Source: Schaedlerella arabinosiphila
GTDB lineage: Bacteria; Bacillota; Clostridia; Lachnospirales; Lachnospiraceae
Reading direction: 5' to 3'
Length of the DNA stretch: 64,000 nt
NCBI RefSeq assembly: GCF_003885045.1
Contig: NZ_RHJS01000002.1
Location: 3,464,501 to 3,528,500 of the forward strand
The translations under genes were made by a program, and so were the position numbers. The stretch's first letter is position 1; each line of letters begins with the position of its first letter. The notes beneath the pieces are model-generated. The model was not told the origin of the DNA. It ran no database searches and was given only the letters and a program-made list of their open reading frames with translations. This document shows, in pieces, positions 8,421 through 17,335 of the stretch.

Positions 8421-11213
8421 TCATACCCCCTCCCTGCGCATATTCTCGTACAGCTCCTCCTGCCGTTCCCTGCCAAAGCCATACAGTGTAAGCCCTGTCA
8501 AAACCGCTCCTACCACCAGGGCAGCTCCCGCAATCCAGAGCCAGGGGGTGGGAAGCTCCAGATTCCCGAAGATCACCACCAGTCCAAACCGGACGCAGGC
8601 AATCAGCATTCCGGAAAATACTCCTGCCAGCAGCAGCGCCCACAGGAAAATCCCCGCACATTCATACAGCAGCATTTTTTTCATCTGCCCTGACGCCATG
8701 CCCACCGATCTCAGCACCGCAAGCTCCTGCCGGCTCTCCAGCCGCCAGCCCCGGATCGAATTAAACAGATTCAGCAGGCAGATCACCGATGTCAGCACAA
8801 TGAAGCTGAACAGCATCACATCCACGATACCGGAAACCGCATTTGCCATGGTGGACTGATACTCGGTCTCCAGGATGCCGAACCTGGCGTCGTCCTGTTC
8901 ACTGGCCCGCTGCAGACGGTCGATTATATCCGTAGGCTTTCCGTTCATCCGGATGAGCAGCATCTCATCCATCATACTGCTGGCCGCGCCTTCTACTCTG
9001 AGGATGTCTGCCATCCTGCTGCCGGCCGCCTCATTTACAATCAGCCACATATAATTGTTATTCTTAAACTCCACATAATCCTGCAGTTGGTTTGTCTCTG
9101 CAAATCCCGCGATCTCAACAGGCACCTCCACCTCTTTCTCCTCGTACGAAGAATACAGGCTGACAGGCACCGTATCCCCTTCCTTCATGTCCGTCATCCT
9201 GGAAATACGAAACATACGGTACTTCTCCGGAGACATCCCACCAATCATAAAGCTGGATGTAGACACGGCTCCTGTACTCAGCACAATAGCGGATGTCTGC
9301 TCCGGATCCAGCAGCCTGTCGGCATCTGCCCCGATTTTTCCGGCCATATCCCGCATGGTATCCATATCTACGGAAAGAATATTCACCGGCATGCTGGCGC
9401 CTCCTCTAAAACCATGTTCCTCCCGGAACTCTTCCTCCGAAAGTTCTCTGTGATAGTACAGGTTAAAAACACCGTGAAGCGCGTCCCAGTATTCCGCTCC
9501 ATAGGCATCAACAGGTACCTGGCCTGCGAACATGCCGTCTCTCCATTTTGCGGTATATTCTACGCCCGCATCCTTCTCAATTTCCTCTTTCAGCGCTTCT
9601 AATTTGGATTCACCGGCATAAAGGACATAATCATACCGCTCCGTATTGAGAGACATTTCCTCCTCTCCCATTTTCACGCGGATGATCCTGTGGACGGCAT
9701 CAGATCCGAATATGGTCACAGTCAGAACCACCAGAAAAACCGCCGCCGCAGATCCTACGGAACGAACTTTTTTGTTCCGGCGGAGCAGCATATTTTTTGC
9801 CAGCATCCCCTCCGCGCCGAACATATGGATAAATGAAGCCTGCATCTGATACTGCCTGCTCTTTTTCCAAATATTTCCGCGGATGCATTCCACCGGACCG
9901 ATCTTTCCGATCTTTCTTGCAGGAAGCCATGCCGAAATCAGTACGGTCACCGTGCTGGCCAGGATCACGGCCGCCAGATTTTCCCAGGAGATCCGGATCA
10001 CGGCCGGATCAATCGTCACCAGGCTGCTGATTCTCAGGAAGGAACCTATGAACGGGCGGAACGCCGCCATGGCCAGCCGGATCACGCCGATCCCCAGCAG
10101 GACACCGGTGGGCAGGGCGAATACCAGCAGGAAAAACGCTTCATAAAAGATGCTGCTTCTCTTCTGCCTTCCGGTGGCCCCGATGGAGCAAAGCATCCCC
10201 AGGTATCTGCTCCGTTCCTGAAAGGACATGTTAAATACATTATATATCAAAATCACTGAAGCCGCCATAATCAAAACCACAAAAAATACCGTCATAAACT
10301 TTACAACCAGATTTAATGTTGTATCCGAGGTACTCGCGGTAAATGCCAGCACATAATCATTGACGTCAATCTCATAACCGCCGGCCCCGGCAGCTCTCAG
10401 CAGTGCAGGTATATCCTGATCCGGATTGTTCTCTACATCCAGAATCAGGGACAGGTTGAAGGTTTCCAGCGCTGCGGCCTGGCTGTCCTCCAGCAGTGTG
10501 ATGGCCGTATAGCCCGCCGCCCCCATCTGCTCATACGCAGGCGGCTCCATGATTCCTACTACCTGGTAAGTTCCCTTTTGTCCCGTATATGTCCGGTTTT
10601 CCCGGAAGTCCTCGTTTTCTCCCCAATAAGGAAACTCTTCCGGCACGTCCTTTGTCTCCCCATATTTTATTGTAATGTTCTGGAATGGGAATACGGTTTC
10701 TTTTATTTCAGAATTAATCCCGGTGATCGAGCGTTCAAAAAACTCCGCTTCTACCAGATCCCCTACGGCAATGTCCGAGCCGTCCTCCGCCGCGCTTTTG
10801 CTTACAATGATCTCCCGGGAGTTCTCCGGAAGACGCCCTTCGCTGAGCTTAATGTTCATCCAGTCAAAACAGGGCGCGGAGTACGCCTTCAGGTTGAGAT
10901 ACGGCCGCTCCGGATTGGCCGACGCTCCGAACATGGTACTGCCGAAGGCGGCAGACAGGGCAGTTTCCTTTACGTTTGGCATTTCCCGCACTTCTTCGTA
11001 CTCCTCAGATGTAATGCCGTACATGCTCACATGCCACTTTCCGTTCTTTAAAGACGCCACATCCTGCAGGTAGTAAATGCCCGTATCCCTTCCCACAAAC
11101 ACGCAGGTCATCAGCAGCACCATAAATACGATTCCTGCAAATGTGGTGAACGTCCGCCCTTTATTCTGTTTCATATACTGTCTGGTCACATAAAAGACAA
11201 TATTCTTTTTCAC
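8421..11213 (-). CDS. ABC transporter permease (FtsX/MacB type, two FtsX units)
   Basis: 930-residue membrane protein with about eight transmembrane helices: one at residues 18-40, three between ~305 and 430, one near 485, and three between ~795 and 915. Each set of one plus three encloses a large outside domain (about residues 45-300 and 510-790). This is the duplicated FtsX-permease plan. It overlaps the ATPase gene by four bases (ATGA). Together they probably expel or sense cell-envelope-active peptides. It is longer than classical BceB (~650), so exact substrate assignment would be a guess. Confidence 0.88.
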   Translation of the reverse strand: MKKNIVFYVTRQYMKQNKGRTFTTFAGIVFMVLLMTCVFVGRDTGIYYLQDVASLKNGKWHVSMYGITSEEYEEVREMPNVKETALSAAFGSTMFGASANPERPYLNLKAYSAPCFDWMNIKLSEGRLPENSREIIVSKSAAEDGSDIAVGDLVEAEFFERSITGINSEIKETVFPFQNITIKYGETKDVPEEFPYWGENEDFRENRTYTGQKGTYQVVGIMEPPAYEQMGAAGYTAITLLEDSQAAALETFNLSLILDVENNPDQDIPALLRAAGAGGYEIDVNDYVLAFTASTSDTTLNLVVKFMTVFFVVLIMAASVILIYNVFNMSFQERSRYLGMLCSIGATGRQKRSSIFYEAFFLLVFALPTGVLLGIGVIRLAMAAFRPFIGSFLRISSLVTIDPAVIRISWENLAAVILASTVTVLISAWLPARKIGKIGPVECIRGNIWKKSRQYQMQASFIHMFGAEGMLAKNMLLRRNKKVRSVGSAAAVFLVVLTVTIFGSDAVHRIIRVKMGEEEMSLNTERYDYVLYAGESKLEALKEEIEKDAGVEYTAKWRDGMFAGQVPVDAYGAEYWDALHGVFNLYYHRELSEEEFREEHGFRGGASMPVNILSVDMDTMRDMAGKIGADADRLLDPEQTSAIVLSTGAVSTSSFMIGGMSPEKYRMFRISRMTDMKEGDTVPVSLYSSYEEKEVEVPVEIAGFAETNQLQDYVEFKNNNYMWLIVNEAAGSRMADILRVEGAASSMMDEMLLIRMNGKPTDIIDRLQRASEQDDARFGILETEYQSTMANAVSGIVDVMLFSFIVLTSVICLLNLFNSIRGWRLESRQELAVLRSVGMASGQMKKMLLYECAGIFLWALLLAGVFSGMLIACVRFGLVVIFGNLELPTPWLWIAGAALVVGAVLTGLTLYGFGRERQEELYENMRREGV

Positions 11214-11911
11214 CGCCTGTCACCTCCCGACATCCGTATCCGTTCATCCCGGGTGATACGGCCGTCCTCAATGCTGATCATCCGGTCTGCCTGCAGCGCA
11301 ATGCTTTCATCATGGGTAATCAAAAGCAGGGTCTGCTTCTGGTTTTGGTTGGATTCTTTCAAAAGCCGGATGATCTCCGCCCCGTTTTTCCGATCCAGAT
11401 TTCCGGTGGGCTCATCCGCCAGCACGATGGCCGGCCGGTTATACAGCGCCCTTCCGATCGAGACCCGCTGCTGCTGTCCCCCGGAAAGCTGCCCCGGCAG
11501 GTTTCTCCTCCGGTCTGAAAGCCCCATGCCCTCCACGATCAAGTCCAGCCGTTCCTGATCCAGCTTCCGTCCGTCCAGGAGGTGGGGCAGCACAATATTC
11601 TCATCCACATTCAGAACCGGCAGCAGATTATAGAACTGGTAGATCAGTCCCACCTGCCTCCTCCGAAAAATCGCCAGCTTATCCTCGCTCAGTCCGTGAA
11701 TGTCTGTTTTCCCGATAAATACTTTTCCCTCCGTGGGCTTATCCACCCCGCCCAGGATATGCAGCAATGTAGACTTTCCGCTCCCGGAAGGCCCCACGAT
11801 TGACACAAATTCCCCTGCTTCCACAGAGAAAGAAATCTGATCCAGCGCTTTCACACAGGTGTCGCCGGAACCATAGATTTTTGAAATATTTTCACATCTG
11901 AGTATTTCCAT
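11210..11911 (-). CDS. ABC transporter ATP-binding protein (LolD/BceA type)
   Basis: 233-residue cytoplasmic ATPase with Walker A GPSGSGKST, Q-loop (IYQFYNLLP), signature LSGGQQQR, Walker B VLADEPTGNLD and the H-loop THDES. AAAGGAGA precedes the ATG. It is first in the operon and overlaps the permease start by ATGA. It powers the FtsX-type permease, and the downstream regulator and kinase point to control by the transported or sensed compound. Confidence 0.95.
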   Translation of the reverse strand: MEILRCENISKIYGSGDTCVKALDQISFSVEAGEFVSIVGPSGSGKSTLLHILGGVDKPTEGKVFIGKTDIHGLSEDKLAIFRRRQVGLIYQFYNLLPVLNVDENIVLPHLLDGRKLDQERLDLIVEGMGLSDRRRNLPGQLSGGQQQRVSIGRALYNRPAIVLADEPTGNLDRKNGAEIIRLLKESNQNQKQTLLLITHDESIALQADRMISIEDGRITRDERIRMSGGDRR

Positions 11912-11999
11912 TTAAAATGTCTCCTTTCAGGTATCATTTGCACGGCAGAGTACCTACTGCCGGGTCTGATCTGTTTTTTCTGTTCCTTATGATATGTTT

Positions 12000-12053
12000 A
12001 TTATACCTTCAGCATATGACACCACGGTGAATTTTTCGGTGACAAAATTGTCA
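12000..12053 (-). promoter_or_regulatory. Promoter and candidate regulator operator of the ABC/two-component operon
   Basis: On the minus strand a perfect -10 box TATAAT (12000-12005) lies about 90 bases before the ATPase start, with only a poor -35. The perfect palindrome TGACA-AAAT-TGTCA (12040-12053) is centred ~44 bp upstream of the -10. A weak -35 plus an upstream palindrome suits an activator such as the response regulator of this operon. Confidence 0.6.
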
Positions 12054-12074
12054 TTTAACTCAAAATCGCAATAA

Positions 12075-12130
12075 GTCAAAGATCCATGCAAGCCTGGCTG
12101 CCTGGCTCGTTGCTTCGCGGGAATCAAATG
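12075..12130. repeat. Repeat copy B (upstream of ABC operon)
   Basis: Second copy of the element at 7657-7715, sharing GGCTGCCTG and TGCTTCGCGGGAAT with the same spacing. It abuts the terminator-like hairpin of the surface protein gene. Confidence 0.65.
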
Positions 12131-12166
12131 CCCTCTGCCCAGCCGTATACTGACTGGACAGAGGGC
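12130..12166 (-). terminator. Hairpin after the surface protein gene
   Basis: GCCCTCTGCCCAG and CTGGACAGAGGGC form a 12-13 bp stem about 20 bases after the stop codon of the surface protein. The following T-run is weak (ATTTGATT on the minus strand), so it may be an imperfect intrinsic terminator. Confidence 0.65.
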
Positions 12167-12188
12167 GCTTCGCTATCTGTAAAACCGT

Positions 12189-15100
12189 TTATTCTCCTGT
12201 TTTCGGACTCTTCCTCTTACTGAAATCAATCTCTTTTTTCTCATCACTGCCGGAAGTGTCACTGCCTTTTTTCTCATCCCCTCCGTTAGAGACCGTATCT
12301 TTTTTCTCATCACGGTCGGGAGCGAGAGTACCTTCCCCTTTGTTTCCGGAATCTGTTTCATCGTCCTGATCCAATGGCGCTTTTTCAAAAACTACCACAT
12401 ACTCGGATGCATGCGAGAAAGACAAACTGATATTGCCGTCCTCCCCGATCTCTCCGGCATCCATGTAGATCATCTTTCCGGAACTGTCATAATAATATAA
12501 TTTTCCGGTGCTGCCGCTGTGCTCTGCGCCAAGATTCACGGTAAGGTCTGCCCTGAATCCAAATTCTCCATTGTGGGTCAGGGTAATCTGGGTAGCCGGA
12601 TTTCCTCCCGCAAGGGAATCCACAATGGCCGGAGGAATACCGTCTGTATCAACAATGACTTCCAGATCAATATCTTTCAGGTCGGCTGCAGCCACTTCGT
12701 CTCCGCTGATCGACCAGCTATAAGCCCCCATGTCAAGGACAATGTTGACTTCCTTCCCTTTAATGGCTTCCAGAATTTCTTTCGGCACTACAGTCGCTTT
12801 TCCCATCTCCACATGTACCGTTTCCCCGCTTCCGTTCTGTTCAATATCGGACACGATTTTTTGGATTTCTTCCTCCGAAAGCTTTTCGCCTGAAGGCTCC
12901 TCTGTGGCCCCGTCCTTATGTTTCGCGTCTGCCACGATAAATTCCTTGTCTCCGGTAATCTTCACAGTTTGTCCCTGTTCAAAGCCTTCCCAGAGGATAT
13001 CCATATACGTTTCGTTTTCAACAGGCAGCGTAAAATCAGAGTCTTTTTCCACAACCACATATTCAAAGACATCTTTCGGATATTTCAAAATCACGACACA
13101 GTTCGCGTACTTCGCCTGTATATTCATTTTCTTATATCTTGCAATGTCTGTACCGGCCGCGATACCGACCCAATCCGACAATACAAGATCTTTGAGATGG
13201 TTCAAATCGTTCAAGGCCTTTTTCACTTCTGTTAAGGCGGCATTGTATGTAAGGTTTTCTCCATCCAGAGCTATAAGCCTGCTGCCGGAGACGAGTTTTC
13301 CTTCTTCTCCCCGGTAGGTATAAGATACCTCTGCCGTTGTCTTTCCTTTGTATACGGCTGTCACGTCTAAGTTTGTCATCTCATGGAAAATCAGTTCGCT
13401 GCCGTCAATCCCCGGAAGCGCCCATTTTTCGAACTCGATTCCTTCCGGTACGGCCGGTACTTCCAAATCGGCCAGGGCATCACGAATGGTCGTACCCTTT
13501 TCATATGTTTTGGAAACGATCTTAGATGCTTCGTTCCCATTTTCGTCAAGATACTTGATATTCCATGCAACCAGGCAGTTCTCATATCTGGCTTTTATGC
13601 CGACATATCCCATATCTTCTACCTGCGTGTTTTCATCCCCGCCGTCCAGTTCATATCCGGAAAGAAGATCCTTGTCCGCATCTTCCGGAGGTACAAAGGA
13701 GGCCAGCATTTCCCCGTAAGTCGCATCTTGATCGACAAACTGCGGTACGATTGCCATCGTCATACCCTTGTCCTTGCTTACATAAGTGAGTACCGCATTC
13801 ACACAGATTTTGTCATAAACTGCACGGAAATCATAAGAAGGATTGGACGTATTTCCAAAAAACAGCTCTGTGTCTTCGCCAATCTCCATACCGGTGTTTT
13901 CCTCCCGGTATTTCACATTTATCCCTTCTGCCGGCAGCGGCGGACATAGTTTCAGCCCTTTGATGGAATCCCTTCTCCCCACTTTGATTGTCTTATTCTC
14001 CACAATCGGGCCGTAGCTGTAAGCGCCGGTCTCCCCACGTACGTATCCCTGAATGGAAAAAGTGGCATCCTTTACGTCTTCTCTGTAGGTTTCGTCAGTT
14101 TCTACTCTGTAATACCAGGGGCAGGTCTCGCGCCAGTCTGGTTTGAACTTATCCAGAGAAGTGCTATTTCCTTTAAGATCAGATACACTCAAAGACGTAA
14201 GCATCCATTCGCATGGATATGTGTTATTTGTAATAGAAATTGAACCGATATATTCCTTGGTATCCGCATTGTAATGCAGGCTCATGCTTTCGTTGCTGGA
14301 AACATTGGATACCTGTGGGTAGAAATATGCATTTGCCCGGCTGGACGGGTGTTCCTCATCTACTTTCACAGTTAAGGTGACTGTATCGCCTGGATGGAGC
14401 ATTTGTCCATTTTTATCAATGGCAATGCTTTCAATCACAGGCGGTTTTGTGTCATCCAGATATCCTTCTGGATCTACGGTATAATACCATGGTCTGGTTG
14501 TATTCCAGTCTGGTTTGAAATCTGACAAGGTTGTGATATTTCTGTTCTCATCGGATAAACTCAAATAGGTAAGCTCCCATTTCGTCGGGTAAGAATTTTG
14601 TGTAATATTTATTGTTCCTGTATATTCCATGGTATTGCTATTCAAATACAGGTAACAATTTAAATATGAAACTCCCGAAGCCTGGGGGGTGAATTTTATG
14701 TTCATTGAACTTGAAGGATTCTTTTCCTCTACCTTTACTTTGACGGAAACTTTTTCCCCGGCTTTTACCGTTTGTCCGTTTTTGTCTATAGTGATGCTTT
14801 TAATTACAGGTTTCTCCCTGTCATACTTATCGTTGACAACTGTAAATTTTAAGTTTTTACCTGATTCATCCTGTCCCGGATCAAAAAAGAAATCCTGTCT
14901 TTCTGAATATATATAAATACGATCAATTGTCCATTCTGACGGGTAAGTAGTTTCTTGGACTGTATAAGTCCCTGTCAGGGTCTTCGTTTCTGCATTATAT
15001 TCCATATATATGTATTCTGAATACGAAGGACTATTCACAGTTTTAATACGAAACTGTGCACTTCCCATTTCGATATCTTCACATTTTACTTGTGCCGTGA

Positions 15101-16019
15101 GTGTCACTGTGTCCCCTTCACGCAGCATTCCATCCGTATTAGAAGAGTTTTTCTCCAGTTTATAGTCAGAAAGAGTGAATGTTCCGGTATCTTTGAACTT
15201 AAATGTATAGCGATATTTCCCATCCTCCATAACAGGCCAATCTACATAATTGTTTGTCTCATCTTCCAGTTGAATCTTGTCAACATAATAATTGCCTTCA
15301 TAGCCTTTCAGATGGCTACAGTTATATGTTCCTTCATAGAGATTTTCAGCTCCCTCAGATTGATGGAATGTAACACTATTTGTGAAGCTACTATTTTTTC
15401 TCCGAATCACAACCCTGATATTTTTGATAACGCGGTCTGCATCATAGGCTGACAATTTAAAATGAAGTGTATCTTTTTTTGTCAGTTCCCGTCCATTCTC
15501 CTCAAATTCGAAGCTTTCAATAACCGGCATGTTAATATCATAAGAAAACGGCATAATCGAGGGTTCATCCGTTTCTTTCGTCGCTGGCGTGGTCGAAGGC
15601 TCGTCTGTTTCCTTCGTCGGCGGCTCGATCTCGAAATCATCCATTTCCTTTGCCGGCGGCTCGATTGCGGAATCATCCGTCTCCTTTGCCGGCGGCTCGA
15701 TTGCGGAATCATCTGTCTCCGTCATCGGCGGCTCGGTCGCGGAATCGTCCGTTTCCGGCGGCGGTATAATCGTAGAATCATCGGTTTCTTTTGCCGGCGG
15801 TTCAACTGTTGGCTCAATGGTTTCTTCCGCCTGCGTTATATCGTTCGGAACCGTAGTTTCCGTCGTTTCCTCCTGTGTCGCGTTTTCTTCTGTCTGCGCT
15901 TCTTGCTCCACTACATGGTCAATTTTCTCTACTGCCATACCCTGCATTGGAAATACCGCCGTTGCGATTATGGACGCTGACAGCAAAATTCCTAATAATT
16001 TTCTTCCGGATCTTTTCAT
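12189..16019 (-). CDS. Large secreted Ig-like repeat protein ending in SPKTGE
   Basis: 1276 residues from the ATG at 16019, which has AAGGAGG in front; the open frame extends further but without a ribosome site. Residues 1-30 are a signal peptide (MKRSGRKLLGILLSASII). Residues ~65-160 are acidic, Thr/Pro-rich 12-residue repeats around KETDDSAIEPPA. Then follow several Ig-like modules with the recurring block VIKSITIDKNGQ or VIESIAIDKNGQ, then repeat-like modules, and a charged low-complexity tail. The protein stops right at RKSPKTGE, a sortase-like motif without the usual membrane helix and basic tail. It is either secreted or loosely held at the surface. Ligand unknown. Confidence 0.85.
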   Translation of the reverse strand: MKRSGRKLLGILLSASIIATAVFPMQGMAVEKIDHVVEQEAQTEENATQEETTETTVPNDITQAEETIEPTVEPPAKETDDSTIIPPPETDDSATEPPMTETDDSAIEPPAKETDDSAIEPPAKEMDDFEIEPPTKETDEPSTTPATKETDEPSIMPFSYDINMPVIESFEFEENGRELTKKDTLHFKLSAYDADRVIKNIRVVIRRKNSSFTNSVTFHQSEGAENLYEGTYNCSHLKGYEGNYYVDKIQLEDETNNYVDWPVMEDGKYRYTFKFKDTGTFTLSDYKLEKNSSNTDGMLREGDTVTLTAQVKCEDIEMGSAQFRIKTVNSPSYSEYIYMEYNAETKTLTGTYTVQETTYPSEWTIDRIYIYSERQDFFFDPGQDESGKNLKFTVVNDKYDREKPVIKSITIDKNGQTVKAGEKVSVKVKVEEKNPSSSMNIKFTPQASGVSYLNCYLYLNSNTMEYTGTINITQNSYPTKWELTYLSLSDENRNITTLSDFKPDWNTTRPWYYTVDPEGYLDDTKPPVIESIAIDKNGQMLHPGDTVTLTVKVDEEHPSSRANAYFYPQVSNVSSNESMSLHYNADTKEYIGSISITNNTYPCEWMLTSLSVSDLKGNSTSLDKFKPDWRETCPWYYRVETDETYREDVKDATFSIQGYVRGETGAYSYGPIVENKTIKVGRRDSIKGLKLCPPLPAEGINVKYREENTGMEIGEDTELFFGNTSNPSYDFRAVYDKICVNAVLTYVSKDKGMTMAIVPQFVDQDATYGEMLASFVPPEDADKDLLSGYELDGGDENTQVEDMGYVGIKARYENCLVAWNIKYLDENGNEASKIVSKTYEKGTTIRDALADLEVPAVPEGIEFEKWALPGIDGSELIFHEMTNLDVTAVYKGKTTAEVSYTYRGEEGKLVSGSRLIALDGENLTYNAALTEVKKALNDLNHLKDLVLSDWVGIAAGTDIARYKKMNIQAKYANCVVILKYPKDVFEYVVVEKDSDFTLPVENETYMDILWEGFEQGQTVKITGDKEFIVADAKHKDGATEEPSGEKLSEEEIQKIVSDIEQNGSGETVHVEMGKATVVPKEILEAIKGKEVNIVLDMGAYSWSISGDEVAAADLKDIDLEVIVDTDGIPPAIVDSLAGGNPATQITLTHNGEFGFRADLTVNLGAEHSGSTGKLYYYDSSGKMIYMDAGEIGEDGNISLSFSHASEYVVVFEKAPLDQDDETDSGNKGEGTLAPDRDEKKDTVSNGGDEKKGSDTSGSDEKKEIDFSKRKSPKTGE
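15583..15800. repeat. ~36-bp in-frame tandem repeats in the surface protein gene
   Basis: About six copies of a 36-bp unit (some 33 bp) encode the acidic Pro/Thr-rich stalk. Two neighbouring copies are almost identical at DNA level, which points to recent expansion and likely length variation among strains. Confidence 0.8.
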
Positions 16020-16103
16020 CCATGAGACCTCCTTTGTAAAGTATGTTATATAAAATTGAGCAGGAATCATTCCTCCTGCCTGCAGCGACAGATCCTCATT
16101 CAT

Positions 16104-16320
16104 TCCCCCTTTCTGTTTAATAAGAATATTGATCGCATTGGAACGTGAAAATCCGCCATAGCGGAAAGGGTTCTTCCACCTGGCTTGAGGGCCCCATTTC
16201 CAGGACAGACATTGTCGGTTCCAATACCGGTGTGTGCAGGATAAAAAGGAACAGAAAACGTACCTTTATTTTCCTGCACACAAAAAAAGGCAATAAATCC
16301 CTTTTCAGGAATTTATCACC
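16104..16320 (-). ncRNA. Candidate structured leader upstream of the surface protein gene
   Basis: On the minus strand four hairpins follow one another: ATAAATTCC/GGGATTTAT (near 16290-16313), GTGTGCAGG/CCTGCACAC (16232-16281, long), CCTGG/CCAGG (about 16180-16203) and CCGC/GCGG (near 16153-16163). No known riboswitch core was recognised. Small open frames on both strands here look random. It may be a structured 5' leader or only debris between repeats. Confidence 0.35.
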
Positions 16321-16419
16321 TGTACTCATAAATCTATCGCCACAGAGAGATTTTACCACATCTATTGAATTTCTACAATACAATTATGTCTATTTTGTTA
16401 ATTTTTTGTAACTGTTTTA

Positions 16420-16469
16420 TTACTGTTTACACGGTGTCGTGCATTTGCCGCACGGCATCCGGCCAATAC
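16420..16469. repeat. Member of the TTACTGTTCACACGG repeat family
   Basis: Starts TTACTGTTTACACGGTGTCG and continues to GGCCAATA. The same ~50-bp sequence with a few changes occurs in the reverse direction at about 39462-39513, and half of it at 27282-27307. The inner part can fold as a hairpin (GTCGTGCA...CGCACGGC). Confidence 0.7.
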
Positions 16470-16568
16470 CAAAAACCTGCCGCTGGCAGCTTTTCTTGAT
16501 ACGATGGTATTCAGCGACGGGGCTGGCATCCAGCCCCCCGACTCTCCGTTCCGGTCCGCCCCAAATAA

Positions 16569-16683
16569 GCTCGCGGACGCTTAAGACCGTCGCCAGACGG
16601 CTTTTCAATAGGCTGGATGCATGACAGCTCGCAACCGGTCATCTTTTCAATGGGCTGGATGCATGACAATCCGCGGACGCTTA
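16569..16683. repeat. Nested direct repeats downstream of sod
   Basis: CTTTTCAATAGGCTGGATGC (16601) recurs as CTTTTCAATGGGCTGGATGC (16643), both followed by ATGACA, 42 bp apart. CGCGGACGCTTA flanks the pair at both ends (about 16572-16583 and 16672-16683). A further GGGGCTGG/CCAGCCCC hairpin lies near 16519-16537. No gene is seen between 16020 and 16726; the stretch is leader plus repeats. Confidence 0.7.
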
Positions 16684-16726
16684 GTCTATGATTTCCAATG
16701 ACTATTTACTGCTGTCCGCAGCCGCC

Positions 16727-17236
16727 CTATTCGTCGTCCTCCTCCATCTCCGGACGAACCCGCCATTCCCGGATCACCCCGCAGGCAATCTTTATGCCGC
16801 TGTCTCCGGACGGCTGGGAATGGAAATCATCCGGCTGCAGATGGATGACCACCGTTTTCCCAATCACTTCCTCGGGATGTATGCGTCCTGTATACACAGC
16901 CATCCACGCCGCCCCTCGGGTGGATAACAGGGGAGGCAGATCTCCGGCATGCTCGGGATGGGCCTTTCCTTCCGGATTATAGTGCCCCCCGGTATTTTTC
17001 AGAAGATCCGCGTCATCGCCTGTGCAGGCGCCGCCCTCGTGAATGTGAAATCCGAAAAAATGCCCTGCCGTTTCGTTGTCCTCGTCCGGCAGTCCGTAGA
17101 TCTCCGCCATCAGAATCGTACCGCCGAATACATCATAAAAGGTAATTCTCCCGTGGATCTCCGGATATTCCTCCGTTCCTCTGATATCCGCATACGCCTC
17201 CGGCGCCCCGTTCAATTTTTCAATCATATCTTTCAC
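16727..17236 (-). CDS. Cu/Zn-type superoxide dismutase-like protein
   Basis: 169 residues with the SodC plan. Visible metal-ligand motifs are FGFHIHEGG (two Cu His), GGHYNP (bridging His), KAHPEHAGD (Zn His, His, Asp) and VVIHLQPDD (Cu His). The disulfide pair is Cys in ACTGDD and in IACGVI. The active-site Arg that normally precedes LACGVI is Lys here (GIKIACGVI). There is no signal peptide, unlike most bacterial SodC, so it appears cytoplasmic. It would convert superoxide to peroxide and oxygen if metallated. It stands alone, between repeats and the pseudouridine synthase gene. Confidence 0.85.
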   Translation of the reverse strand: MKDMIEKLNGAPEAYADIRGTEEYPEIHGRITFYDVFGGTILMAEIYGLPDEDNETAGHFFGFHIHEGGACTGDDADLLKNTGGHYNPEGKAHPEHAGDLPPLLSTRGAAWMAVYTGRIHPEEVIGKTVVIHLQPDDFHSQPSGDSGIKIACGVIREWRVRPEMEEDDE

Positions 17237-17335
17237 CCTCCTGGTTCCTGCTGTATCCTGCTTGAAAACGCCGAATACATTCTCCCTGTCTATAACTTAT
17301 GCAGAGGGTAAAATTATGTGCATGAAATCCTGCAA

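Noticed and set aside
12173..12388. Alternate frame supplying a membrane tail to the surface protein
   Set aside because: It encodes only basic, non-hydrophobic residues, so a simple frameshift does not restore a sortase signal.
16232..16281. Intrinsic terminator
   Set aside because: The long stem has an A-run on the plus-strand 3' side and T-run on the wrong side for the minus strand, so neither direction fits.
16117..16411. Two ~88-residue open frames on opposite strands upstream of the surface protein
   Set aside because: Neither has a ribosome site or conserved look; they cover the hairpin region.
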